The notes under the pieces were generated by a model. That model saw nothing but the letters and a program-made list of their open reading frames with translations, had not been told where the DNA came from and did no database searches. A DNA stretch of 26,108 nt from Apostichopus californicus (lineage: Eukaryota; Echinodermata; Holothuroidea; Aspidochirotida; Stichopodidae), in assembly GCA_020650975.1 (NCBI GenBank), contig JAIPMN010032793.1, positions 1 to 26,108 of the forward strand, in the 5' to 3' direction. The stretch's first letter is position 1. Every line of letters begins with the position of its first letter. Shown piece after piece: positions 1 to 12,100 of this stretch. The position numbers and the translations under genes are program-made.

Positions 1-522
1 ACTCACTAGATGAGAGTATGATCTTTGAATGGTGGTGTTAACAAACTCACTAGATGAGAGTATGACCTTTGAATGGTCGTGTAAACAATCTCACTAGATG
101 AGAGTATGATCTTTGAATGGTGGTGTTAACAAACTCACTAGATGAGAGTATGATCTTTGAATGGTCGTGTAAACAATCTCACTAGATGAGAGTATGATCT
201 TTGAATGGTCGTGTAAACAAACTCACTAGATGAGAGTATGATCTTTGAATGGTGGTGTTAACAAACTCACTAGATGAGAGTATGACCTTTGAATGGTCGT
301 GTAAACAATCTCACTAGATGAGAGTATGACCTTTGAATGGTCGTGTAAACAATCTCACTAGATGAGAGTATGACCTTTGAATGGTGGTGTTAACAAACTC
401 ACTAGATGAGAGTATGATCTTTGAATGGTCGTGTAAACAATCTCACTAGATGAGAGTATGATCTTTGAATGGTGGTGTTAACAAACTCACTAGATGAGAG
501 TATGTTCTCTGAATGGTGGTGT
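1..522. repeat. 44-bp minisatellite, 12 units
   Basis: Tandem units start at 1, 45, 89, 133, 177, 221, 265, 309, 353, 397, 441 and 485, an exact 44-bp spacing with no indels until the last, decayed unit. Each begins with (A/T)CTCACTAGATGAGAG. Two unit types alternate irregularly: type A ends GGTGGTGTTAACAA and type B ends GGTCGTGTAAACAA. A further C/T difference (GACCTTT or GATCTTT) is scattered among both. The array runs off the left edge, so its true length is unknown. There are no unique spacers, so it is not a CRISPR array. No coding frame is kept. Confidence 0.97.
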
Positions 523-579
523 AATTCAGATTAAATCCGCAAACATAACATCTTGGAAAAGAGAAAAGAAATTTAAGGC

Positions 580-620
580 TGGAAGAGGGATTCGAACCAG
601 TGAACCAGTTTTCCGTTATT
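580..620 (-). repeat. tRNA-like T-arm / B-box remnant (possible SINE)
   Basis: Read on the minus strand, 588-598 gives GGTTCGAATCC, a perfect match to the Pol III B-box (GGTTCGANTCC), followed by CTCTTCCA, which is like a tRNA acceptor 3' strand. I could not find a good A-box at the expected distance upstream, so this is at best a fragment of a tRNA-derived SINE. It could also be chance. Confidence 0.3.
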
Positions 621-987
621 CATTTTATGCTTATATAACCATAATATCTTCTCTATAAACAATTCTTGCAGTAAGCATCGACCTAAAACTAGACAGCTAG
701 TAAAATCTAATGTTTACTGTAGATCCTTGCTCATATCAGCTTGCAAATCAGAATTATTCGGTCATAAGCCATCGCTGGTAACTGTGAGCTCTCATTGCCC
801 ATTGTAGATTTCCTATGTTGTTGACCAAGAGAAATCTACATCACTTGAGGGAACGTTTCACGTTATATTCAGGGGATTTAACATTTCTTGTTTTTAAACC
901 CTACTGTGAGACCAAAGAATAGAATAGAATGGAAATATCGGTGACATGACATGGCATTTTATTGTTACTGAAAACACCGCAATAATC

Positions 988-1075
988 GTTGACCTGGCCA
1001 GCATTAGTGATGTGCCTCAAAGCAGAAAAGTATTGTGTTGACCTGACCAAACTTAGTAGTGTCCCCCGAAGCACA
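988..1075. repeat. Diverged 49-bp direct duplication
   Basis: GTTGACCTGGCCAGCATTAG at 988 is matched with several changes by GTTGACCTGACCAAACTTAG at 1037. Both are followed by a similar stretch ending in AAGCA. It is a local, aged tandem duplication with no coding content. Confidence 0.55.
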
Positions 1076-4000
1076 CTTTATTTGTGAAGGTGTAAATATC
1101 CTCATGATGAATGTGTTTCCCAGGGTACCTATCAGTACTGACAAAAAATTGAATCAAGTCCATCAGGATTGCTGTTGGCTTTCTGTGTGTTTATAATGAA
1201 ATAAAAAATCTGACTTTTGTTGACTTGGCTTTTTGGATCTCTTAAAAAGGGGTTCATTTGGGTTCATTTCAACTCTAGACAATAGTAGAGCTGTCGAACC
1301 TTCTAATATTCATATCGAAGAGATTTTTCGTGAATTTACATTCCTGGGTCAGTCGATGAATGATACTTTGAAAAGCTGACATGAGGTGTTCAACTCCAAT
1401 TGATTTGAATAATTTACACGGATATAAACCTTTTGACCGGTACCTTTTGACCGGTACCGTGCAGCAAGACATAGCAAGAAAATTATCTCATGCCAAGTTG
1501 AATGTCAAAGGTGTATCACAGTAGATAAATTTATTTCTCCCTAAAACAAGAAATTTGTCTCAATCTTTTAATGTCTTTATCACTCTGGTCAAAGCAGGTT
1601 TACCCCACAAAATCGCAACCGCGCAAAGAGGAAAAACGGTCACAAGGTGTAAGTTAAAAACTCTTCTGAAATGATTTTTGGGGCATGAGGAAGGTTTTTT
1701 TTTTCTTTGCGTGGTTCCATTAAAAACCAATCATTTCTGCTAATTAAAGCAGCTCTTTGCATTTTGGAATGAATTTAAGGCAACTTTCAACCCCCCAAAA
1801 AAATGTGCAAAATATTAACCAAAATTTGCATGATTATCTTTGATCCAACTAAAGAGTACCCTCTATGATTTATTTCAAGAAATTGAAGTTTATCTAAGGA
1901 GCAATAAATGGTTTCACTTTGATTCAAAAAAATATTTGGTAATCCTTCATTACTTTTGCTTATCAGTGTTAATAATTATATTCAGAGAACTGAAAATATT
2001 GATAGCATTTTACTTTCCCTTTATTATCATTTGAAATAAAAGTTTGCAATAGAAGTGAAGGGAATGGATCTATATTTATAAATCGTTTTATTGAACTGTT
2101 GCAGCTATCAATTTTTGTGTCATTTTTATACCAAAATTAATGCAAACAGCTGCTTTAAACAAGTTCTCATATCACTTTATTCCCATTTTTTAAAGTTTAT
2201 TTCATGCTCGGTGGCAGACAGCGTATCTCCACACCATTTAATACCATAATTTACACATTTACATCTTTCGGCCATCTTGAAACACGGCGGTGTTTCTCTA
2301 TCAGGTGAAGACATATAGCATGCTTAGTTATTAGAAGCAGTACAACTGTGTATATATTGGTTCTAAGACACACTTCACCTGGATAACAACTTTACACATT
2401 CTTTCAGGTTCTGATGTCACTTTCGATTTGGATTAAATTTCTGTTCGGACAACCACAATCAGCATTAGCGGTTGTTCAGTGGACGACTGGTTGTTTACAT
2501 AAAATGCAGATTAAATTTGTAACTCAATAACCCCAAATAGAGCTTAAATGATAGATTGGTGTCGCCCTTAGTCATTTTGTAGATATTGAATTAAAACTGA
2601 AATAGTCATATTAGACTATGATCCATCCAAATGCTGGTTTACTGGTCAAAAGTTGGTGTTCTATTCGTCAAACCTACAGTATATATATTTTGGTTATTCT
2701 TCTCTACTGTGCTACACATTTGAGACTACCAAATTTTCTGTACGGAAAACCGATAAGGAGGACCTGGTTGTTCAAGGGACAACCAGCAAAGAGTCCTTAA
2801 AGATTTGTCCTGTTATACTCATATATATATATTTCACTAATCACTCTCATCAAATTCATCATACCATACCACGTACCCGAACTGGTAGATGGAGACTGAC
2901 TTTTAGCTTTTGCTCAAAACAGAGGTCATTTGAGATAGTTAGGGGTCAGGGGTCAGGGAATTAGACATATCTGTGTCAGTAGTGAAGAGGCATCAGCATG
3001 ATATCAAAATATGCTAAACAGTCAAATAATGGTCGCACAAATTCCCAAAAAATTGAAACAAACTTTTTTCTGCCATCATCAAATCAGTTTACCTGAATGA
3101 GAATATTTTTAAATATATTACAATTTAACCCCTCTACAAAAAATTGTTTGGGATTCATAATTTTAGAGGGTCTGAACCTCACAGAAAGTAATCTCGGTTA
3201 TAACTTTTAGCAACTTTGTAAGCTTCCTGCAATTTTGATGCAGTACTAAGCTATGACCTCAAATTCTGCTGTTGTTTTGATGGGTCTTCTTAGATTTTCA
3301 AAGTATTATTTGTATGTTGTCAAAATATATATTTAACTCCAAGAATAACCATTATGAATTAATTGCAAAAATGGGCTGTTTGATTCATCAAAAGGGGTTG
3401 CACCTCTATATATGATATCCCCCCCCCCTGCCTCTCACTTACATACTATAGAGTCCATTATCAAGCTGGTAGGTGTTGGACTTTTATTAAACAGTTTTAA
3501 ATACATGTTTATTTTTATTTTGTATCCCATTCCCCTACAAGCTTACTTTTGTATTTTTTTTTGCATGCTGTAGCAAAAGAGAGCTCAATTTTATTATTAA
3601 AGAAACAACACTTTTTTTTTCTTTCCAAATGTTTGCTTGCACTTCTACTTTTTTCTAAACTTGAGGATAAGATGTTGTTTGGTGAAGGTCTCTATTTCTT
3701 GTTGCCCAATCCCTGACGCATGTTGCAGTTATCTACAGTACGCATCATCATACAGTAGTGCGATTCATGTTATCCGCACAGATCACTAAATTTAGCTATT
3801 TGCATGAACGGCTTCAATTTGTAGTCACAGAACTTCATATTTTTCGTCTTGTCACGTTTTATGCATTCATGAGGAAATGGGTGTGTGTGTATGTGTGTGT
3901 GCGTGTGCATGTTTATTCTGCATCCTTGTAAAATTAGAACGCCCAATGGTGATCTATAGTAGAAAATGATCAGTGGCATAACAAATTTTATGAACTGCCT

Positions 4001-5242
4001 GAGCCATATCAGAGCTGTTTTAAACAAATTATCTTTAGTTTTCATCAGTTAATTTTGTTATTATAGATATGTACGCAGAACTATCATACCATATATCTAA
4101 ATGAAACCTTCTCAATGGCCTCTGTTGCATTTTTGTCTTAAACTGTTTTCGACGTCTTTTGACAAAGTCGCTACGGATGTTTTGATCTTTGAATGAACAC
4201 TGACATGTTCGATAGCCGTGACGTCTGAAATGTCTGATGAAATTTTCGAGGGATGAGAGCTTAAAATTGACAGTGTTTTAAGATAAAAGGGGTATTCTGA
4301 TAGTATTTAGAGAGAGTCAGTTGGTAGAAGGAACTGGTGTTTATGTGACTAAGGAATATTAATCCACATCCAATAAACCCTTTGCTGGGGGAAGGGGGAA
4401 GAGGGAGTGTAGAAGGGACCGATATTGCAGAGGTCAGTGGCACAGAAATGTCCAGAATGTCCAGAAGGTTTATAAGTTTGTTTTACACTGTCTTATGCGA
4501 GATTTTGTTTCCAAATTTTAATATATACATATATATAGTCACTGTATTCTCATAGTATACTCAAGTAGTTGTAATACTTTTGCTTAATATGGCTGATATA
4601 TATTTAACATTATTTAATGCATTCATATTTTTATCAGATGTAATATATTAATATCATCTTAAAGTTATAATCTAACCATTCCCCTATTACACCTCCCCTG
4701 TCCAAACCCCACCGCCTCTCTAGGCTTAAAGGCTTAATCCGTTTTCTCTTCTTTCAAAAAAGAGAGCAGTCACAATAAGTTTTATTCATGATACTATTCT
4801 CCAGTTTCAATCTCTGTTTCCATCTGTCAGCCTTCAAACATATCTTGATCTTCATTTATCCTGAAATCTGTTTCAGAAAAAAAAGTGAAAAAGTTATGAA
4901 AGACCCTCCAGTTACTGTACTGTTTTCCATTTTTCTTTTCTCTTCCAAAAAACTTCTTTTTTTTATCTTTTATAGAAGATACAAATGTTACTTCTCAGTT
5001 TGTAGGTATAGCTTAGGAAAGAAATTCTTCAAGTTGCATATTCATGAAAACATTATCATACATTATAAATTAGTTTATTATAAACTGTATTGACCTTTAT
5101 GTTGTGGTACAAGTACATAAAAAATAATAATAAAAATAATAAGATCCTGTATCAACCTGTGTACAACTAATTTGCATATATGTAAATCATAAACAGCAAG
5201 AAGAGTATCAACAAAATAAGAAATTATAAAGATTTATTGTGT

Positions 5243-5317
5243 AGAACTGGATTCGATCCAGTGATACCAAGAAGTCACATGCTCCAGAAAGTTGGCAAGC
5301 TACTAAACTATCGTTCA
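5243..5317 (-). repeat. tRNA-derived SINE-like element
   Basis: On the minus strand the segment has an A-box match TAGTTTAGTAG (revcomp of 5300-5310; consensus TRGYNNARNNG). About 40 nt downstream is a B-box-like GGATCGAATCC (revcomp of 5249-5259) inside a T-arm-like hairpin CTGGA-TTCGA-TCCAG. This is the spacing of a tRNA internal Pol III promoter. The acceptor stem and anticodon arm do not fold as a functional tRNA by eye, so a tRNA-related SINE head or tRNA pseudogene is more likely than a working tRNA gene. Confidence 0.5.
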
Positions 5318-5541
5318 AAAATACCATATCTGTGGAGCCTGTATGTGACTATGTTTACACCCATTCATTGCTTGCACACCAAATCATCATTGCATTTTGC
5401 ACTGTTGTTCAGAGGTTATATGGGATGGTATCCCTAAGCTTTTTTTCCCACCAAACTTTAAACAATTATTTTTTGCAATTGGCAATGACAAAGTTTCCAC
5501 CAAAACATTTGTAAACATTAAATTTTTAGTATTCACATTCA

Positions 5542-5745
5542 AAATTTCAAATTCAGCCAAACCCTGGTGTGGCAAATTCATAAATCTTAAAAAAAAAAAA
5601 TGGGTTCTACTGATGAGAGTAGATTAGCTCAGTTGATGAAACACTACAAGAAATTTCAAATTCAGACGAACACTGGTGTGGCAAATTCATAAATCTTAAA
5701 AAATGAAAAAAAAATGGGTTCTACCGATGAGAGTAGATGAAACAC
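5542..5745. repeat. 109-bp tandem duplication, two copies
   Basis: Copy 1 starts at 5542 and copy 2 at 5651. Both carry AAATTTCAAATTCAG, CTGGTGTGGCAAATTCATAA, an A-run, TGGGTTCTAC and GATGAGAGTAGAT. Copy 1 has 13 extra bases, TAGCTCAGTTGAT (near 5625-5637), before GAAACAC; copy 2 lacks them. The breakpoint is flanked by GAT on both sides, as expected for a slippage deletion. The extra bases look like a tRNA D-arm/A-box (TAGCTCAGTTG). Confidence 0.85.
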
Positions 5746-6072
5746 CCCCAAATTTTTTTTTGAAACTTCCAGAATATCAATTTTGTTTCCCTACCTAAAG
5801 GGATTAATTCCCCATGTGTATACTCTAGCATGCATTCAGCTTGACCAGTATGCTGCCCAGTATGATTATTATAAGACATTATAAGAAATTGAAGGAAATT
5901 GCAACACACTTGTTGATTTGGATTTCAGAGAATAAAAATTAAACCTCATTTTAAAATAATGCAGCATTGTTTACTTGGGGGATTTTGAAAGAATGATTAT
6001 TTAGATATAGTTGCTTGTCTATTACTTGTAAATAATCACCTTTTGTTTTAACTGTTCCTTGTTTTCTTGTAG

Positions 6073-6140
6073 TATCTACTGGGATTATGCCCTGACAGTC
6101 AACCTAGAGGACATTGTTTATCTCCATTGTCACCAGCAAC
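6073..6140 (+). CDS. SGSM1/2: SGSM1/2 exon a (first visible)
   Basis: Acceptor TTTTCTTGTAG and donor GTAAGT. The first base completes a codon begun upstream; the frame then reads [10 protein letters not shown]...IVYLHCHQQ and ends one base into the next codon (phase 1). The [12 protein letters not shown] block is characteristic of the SGSM family just before its PH-like/Rab-binding strand region. The incoming phase proves that at least one more exon lies upstream. Confidence 0.93.
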
Positions 6141-9100
6141 GTAAGTACTTGTAAATATTAGTAACCTAAACCACGTAGGGTGCTGGATAAGAGCAGACAG
6201 TCTTGAAAAAATACCCCAAAAACAAAAGGTTCCCCTTCTCTTTGTTTCCTAGTACGATCTATTGTGATTTATTAAAGTGTGTAAAACCTCATCGCCCTGA
6301 AAGTTCAAGCTTTGTATTGTCTCAACTAATGGACTTTTGAAAAGTTGACAATTGTAGTAAATTATTGAACATTATTGATCATTAGTAGTTTTGATACTGG
6401 CTGGCATCTGGGTGTCCAGTTTGAATCTTATGGTATGTTGGACCAGACAGATTCTATAACAATGGATTTATTCAGGTTCAATCAAGGAACTGTTTATTAC
6501 CTGTTGGATCCTTATTTAGCTTTTTTTAAATTAAATTTATTTTTAAATTATTTTATTTTTATGTTTTAGCTCTTCTTCAAGAATAGATTAATGAAGCTTC
6601 AAATATCTTCTTATTGCCTGTTGAAGTTAATTTAGGTTTCTTGGTTCTTCAGATGTTTCTTCTGTCGGTAGTTTTAACTACAATCAAGGCAATGGATGGT
6701 TCCTTGTCTGTGCAGATATCTGCAATGACATAATATGGCATTTCTTGTTGTTACAGAATATTTTTAGCCTCCTTTAGTTTCATTTTCAATTCATCAATTT
6801 CCTTGTTCCTCGCTTACCTGTCTCCCCACAACCTTAGCACCCTCATTCTACCGTGCCTAGAATGTCCTGGTAACCTTTTTAACACTGTGCACCCTCTAAG
6901 ACCGGCTCCTCCGGTCACCGCCCTTCCTTCTCATTTTACCATCCAAAGTGTCTAGAACGTTATTTTCGAGCGGATTTTTTTCACTTACTGTATTTTTTTA
7001 TTCCTCTCTCTTCGTTGACAGCTGATTGCGGAGGTACGTTGGTTTTGGTCGGACAAGATGGCGTCCAGTATCCACCCATCCATTTCCCATGCGGTGGTCA
7101 CTTACTGGCGTTCCTTACCTGCCTGGAGAATGGACTCTTGCCACGTGGACTTCTTGATCCACCCCTCTGGCTGCAAAGGGGTAAGGGAAAGGTCCTCCCC
7201 AAACTTAAGCGTAAGTCGTCGGCTCAACAGCTTAATCCGGGCGGTTCGGAGTCGACGTCCCCGAAGGAGGGGACCCAGATCTTTGAAGGTGAGGAGGCCA
7301 CGGATTATGTCTTCAGGATCATCTCAGCGTTCAAACCTGACATCGGTGAGTATCTCAGAGGACATCACGTAGATGATGTTCTCGTAACTGTCGTGACCAG
7401 CCATTTCAATATATCATTTATCAGCCAAGTCTAGACTTGATACTTCTTCATTTCTGAAAATTATTGCAGGAAAACTGTTTATAGTTGCTAAGGGACAGGT
7501 GGATAAAAGGCCTGTGTTGAAAAGAACGAAACCCTTACATCTCGATATATCTTATTATTCACCCCTTGCAATAAGTTAAGACCCCCCCCCCTCACAAGTC
7601 AAAACAAAAGTGGCTTTTTTCACCCGGGAGCAATCCGCTTTCTTCTTCTTCTGTCTGAAATGGTCTCCAAGTCGGTAAGAATTTCCAAGTACAGAACTTC
7701 AAAGCGAGGTTATACTGTTTACTTGGATGGTACGCCACAAATTAAACAAATTATTGTAATATTACTACGATTCCAAATCTTTCTCTCCCAAGATCACGAC
7801 GAGGCGATTCTACATAGCCCGCCCAAATTCACAAATTTCCCCTGGTCCCTTAAAGACTTTGGACCGCGACACCAACTTATCCGCCAGAACGTCGTGCAAT
7901 CGCTTCACTCTCCGAAATCCGTCTACGCTCCCCTGTCGCCCGTCAACGAGCTCTCATCCCCGACACCTCATCCAACTTGCCGATGGGCGGAGCAAGGGTC
8001 TGTTACTTCACCTTCCTTGATATGTAAAAAATAAATAAATCAGTGAACACATTTCTCTGGTTGAAGATTTTCCTATTAGCTTCTTTAATACTGATTTAAA
8101 GCAAAAAACATCTTTCTCTTTTGGTATTTAAGACCACTCCACAAATCCAGGCTCCTTCACAGCTAACTGAACTGCACAAAGGTGTGTTTGACAAGAATGA
8201 TTATGTCAGTATTTTATCATAAAAAAATTACGGTCAAAGACTATGTTGAATTTTTCCAAAATGGAGCATAACTCCTGGAAGGTAACAGTGCAGTATTTTC
8301 TAGAAGATTATTTTATTCACATGTTAATTAAATACCATTCAAAAAGAAATTAGAGTAATAGCTACAAGCATTTTGGGGTTAATTTTACAGTTAGAGATCT
8401 TAGACGTCTCAAACGAAAGTAACAAGAGTTCCTGATTTATTGCAGAGAACTTTATCGACCGGCTTTATAGCACAGGTTTTCCTTAAAAGAAATTGATGCC
8501 AATTTCTGTTCATTGTTTTCTAATTTCTGTTCATTGGTTTTCTTTCTCTCTACAGTTCATCGATCAAACTGCTCTGTGATACTATGAGGAAGCAGATTAT
8601 ATCCAGAGCCTTTTATGGATGTAAGGGAGTAACCATTTTTTCCCCATATTTTCTTGAAAATAACTTATATAATAGCTTGGTGAGATTTATGTCAGAACAG
8701 ATGTTCAAAACCTTCAGAAGATTTTGGTAATTTTCAAAACAAATTTTGACCACCGAGCCTTGTTTTGCGTGCAAAATTCTGGGCTGACTATTGGTATTGT
8801 CATTAACTGATATGACTAAAGTTTCTTATAAGTCGGGGGGGGGAAAGGGGAGGGGGGCAGGGGGAGGGGAACATTGGGTAAAGTCATTCAAACAACTCAA
8901 AGCAGTATGAAGAAGGTTGAGTAAGTCATTTTAGGATGAAAGAGCTGTAACCATTTTAACTTTTTCTCGTGTCAGTTGGTTAAAGTGTCTCATATTTGTA
9001 GTTATCTTTACATAATAATTAAACAAACGGGAAGCAGTGAATAATTTATCTGGTATTTATCTGGGTATAATGTAGGCAACTATTCCAGAATGGGACTTTG

Positions 9101-12100
9101 AGTATGTACTCACTATAATTCTGCTTGATATATGTATGTATGAATGTATGTATTTATATATGTATGTATGTATGTTTGTCTCTCGTCAGGGCTGGCACAC
9201 TGTAGACACTTAAGGACAGTCCGCACTCACCTCTCAGGTTTAGTTCACCCAGAGATCATTTGGTCCGAACAGAGGCAAAATGAAGAGCAGGGAATGACCG
9301 AGGAAAAATGGAGGTCCTTATTCCAGGATGATAGGGTAAGAAATATTCCTCTTATTTGAATGACTCTTGCAGTAGAGTGTCTGCTCCCTGTCCGCCCCTC
9401 TTCCTGCTCCCTGAAAACGACAGCAAAATTTAGTTTGTGTTCTCCCTAGAAATGAATGTAAGCCTTTCAAAAATGGTAGATTTGGAAGGGAGAGGAAGTG
9501 GAGGTTGACCCTGAAGTAGGTCAATGGGGGGCGCAGTGCTAAAATGTTACCAACTGTTGTAGGCTAGGTAGATTAGAGTGCATAGGTAGAATGGAGACAG
9601 GTAAGTATTGTCATCGTAAATACCTAAACCAGTAAGTTTTGGGGATCTTTTCCTCTCCTCTTGCTCACAAGACCGCAGAATGTTTTACAGATAATTCGTT
9701 TCCTCGCTCACCTGTCTCCTCAAACCTTTTACACTCTACCATGTATAGACCTTTGACCTTTTGAACTTTTGACCTTCTAGCACCAGCCTACTTTCGGGGT
9801 CAGTCAAATTTGGAACAATCTCCCACCCCCCTTCCCACACGTACCAAACTGTTTTTTGGTTTGCTTTTCAAGTTAAGTTCACAATTTGTTCATTTCCTCC
9901 AATGTTAAGATTTCTTGTGACTAGTCTACTCGACTGGCCGTTAAAAGCCTATCTATTGAGTCTGTCTTGCTGTTTCTCTTGCCAGGTCATTGATGAGAAG
10001 GAAGTGATGCGGTCAATTTACTTTGGTGGTGTGCAACACGAAATTAGGCATGAGGTAAGTAAGACTGGTTCTTCAAACCACAGTCGGTATGAATTATGTG
10101 AGACTTATGGACCAGTTTAGAAAAAAAAAAAAAAAAAAAATCATGATATTTTTCTACTTGAAATGTGATTGTTTTGCTTTAATATGTATATGTAAGTGCT
10201 ACTGTATCCCTCCAACAGGATGTGAAGAAAACAAAAAAGTTTTTATGAATCAAAATTCTATTTTTTTTCCAAGTGGCTTCAATAATTCATTTGACTTTGG
10301 GGATGAGGGGAAGGTGTGGAAAGGGGGGAGGGGGAGGGGAAGGGGGAGAGGTGGAGAGAAAGTGCACACTAACCTTGCAGAGCACCAGGGGCCAATTTGA
10401 AATTTGCTATTGCCGTTGTTAGTTTTGTCCGAGCCATTTTAATAATGATGTCTTCTTTTATCGTATAAATAGGTCTGGCCATACTTACTTGGTCACTATC
10501 AGTTTGGGCTGACTGAGAAAGAGAGAAACGATATTGACGAGAGCACCAGGATCAATTTTGAGCAGATCCTGGCCGAGTGGATGGCCGTGGAAACGATCAT
10601 CAACCAGAGAGAAAGAGACAGTCAAGCTGCAAAGGTCTCCTCCGATAACAGCTCAGATGTAAGTAAACATTGTGGAGTCATCAAACAATGATTTAAAAGT
10701 CGGTTATTTTACGGTTCGATATACTGACCGCTTTCCCAAATGTCACACAATCTGGAAATAGGAAATTGAGTGGACACTGATGTTACTTAATGCTTTATAT
10801 ACATCAATTCTTCAAGTTTGAAGAAATATTCCTCCAAGAAAAGTTGAAATTCTTGAAATATTTAGTATGCATAAAGTAGGTTTTCTCTGTGTTAGAATGT
10901 AGTTAACAGTAATGTTAACACTGATGGCCCAACATTGGGAATAGAGGATTTGCAATTGTTATGTATCCTCTGATCAATTTCGGTTGTTTGGAAGAACTGA
11001 AGAGAAACAGCTTGCTGGAGAAGGAAGACAGACATTTGAATTTGTGATAAAAATGAAAGTGATGAATAATGAAGAATAAACTGGGATTTACAGATTTCAT
11101 CATTGGATCTCATCTCGTTATTCATGGTCAGAAGAGCAACACAGGATTCCTCCAAGTGTTTCAAGAACTGATTAGCATTAATGAGATGGCTCAGTAAAGT
11201 ATAGTCAACGTGGATTCACATTCCTTTAATTAAACCAACACTAAGTTGTTTATTTGGAGATATTGTTAACTTTAAAATATACACCTGCTCACCTCGATGA
11301 TAATTTCTGCTCTCTTGCTAGCTGTACGACAGCGGTCAGATACCCCTGGAGGGTCACGACCCCAGCTTGGACAGCGAGGTCTTTGAGTTGGAAGAAGACG
11401 ACGAGTACGTCGAGAGCGGCGAGAGGCTGAACGACCTCAACGAGGAGCAGCGGGAGTTTGTAAAGAAGGAGGACTACGTGATCATCCGATGCAAAAGTCC
11501 GAGGCAGGACACCCTGGAGACGGAGACGGGTAGAAGCCTGGTCAGCGAGGTGTCCGGCGACCCCCCTAACGACCCCCTCATCAATGGGAAGGGATCCCCT
11601 CACGGAAGCGACGAGGGGTTCGGTGATTCCATCAGCGTCGGAGAGAGCGTGGATAGCTCAGGACACGCCGGGGTTCTTCCCCAAAGACAATCAGTCACAG
11701 AGAGTATCAAAGAGGAGGAGGGAAGTGAGGGATCGATGCCCGAAGGTGGGAAAGAAAAGTCAGAGGGGAATTCGGAGGAGGTTGCCGAAAAGGGCATCGA
11801 TGAAGTAGAGGGGGGTGTCGTGGGTAAGGAGGTCGGGGACGAGGGTAGTTTAGAAGAAACTGCGACCGTTAAAAACGATGACAAAATAAGTGCAATCAGA
11901 GTGGAGATGTGCAATGGTCACACGATTTCGGAAGATGAACTCGAGGGAGAGAAAGTAGAGATTGACGATAAATCCTTAAATATTCCCGAGTTGAGCGGTC
12001 ACCTGACGGCTGAAACGAACACCATGTCGCCGGCATCGTCTAATGGAGGAGTCTATGCAGTAAGTCATCCATCAACTTGCTTCAAGTCCTGTTGCTAGGC

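Larger units (their letters stand above)
523..6072. other. Non-coding upstream region, no exon recognised
   Basis: About 5.5 kb of AT-rich sequence before the first recognisable exon. Open frames here are short, AT-driven and show no family resemblance. The upstream SGSM exons (RUN domain and the start of the PH-like region) should lie 5' of 6073. I could not find any here, so this is most likely one long intron, or a weakly conserved exon escaped me. It contains the tRNA-like element near 5243, short duplications, poly-A/T runs, a GT-rich run near 3879-3910 and a C9 run at 3420. Confidence 0.6.

Noticed and set aside
1-522. Regular direct repeats as a possible CRISPR array
   Set aside because: Units are contiguous with no unique spacers, no cas genes are present, and the window is eukaryotic.
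2618-2964. Overlapping short ORFs as a possible upstream gene or exon
   Set aside because: No family resemblance, low-complexity AT-rich content, and no splice sites in a phase compatible with the exon at 6073.
5243-5317. Functional tRNA gene
   Set aside because: A- and B-boxes are present, but I could not fold a proper acceptor stem or anticodon arm, so a SINE or pseudogene is more likely.
7058-7372. Alternative ORF overlapping exon b in another frame
   Set aside because: The other frame matches the SGSM family throughout and joins neighbouring exons; this one has no recognisable content.
11289-11914. Antisense frames opposite the large acidic exon
   Set aside because: They mirror the GC-rich, Glu-rich composition of the real exon. 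The sense frame joins correctly at both splice sites.
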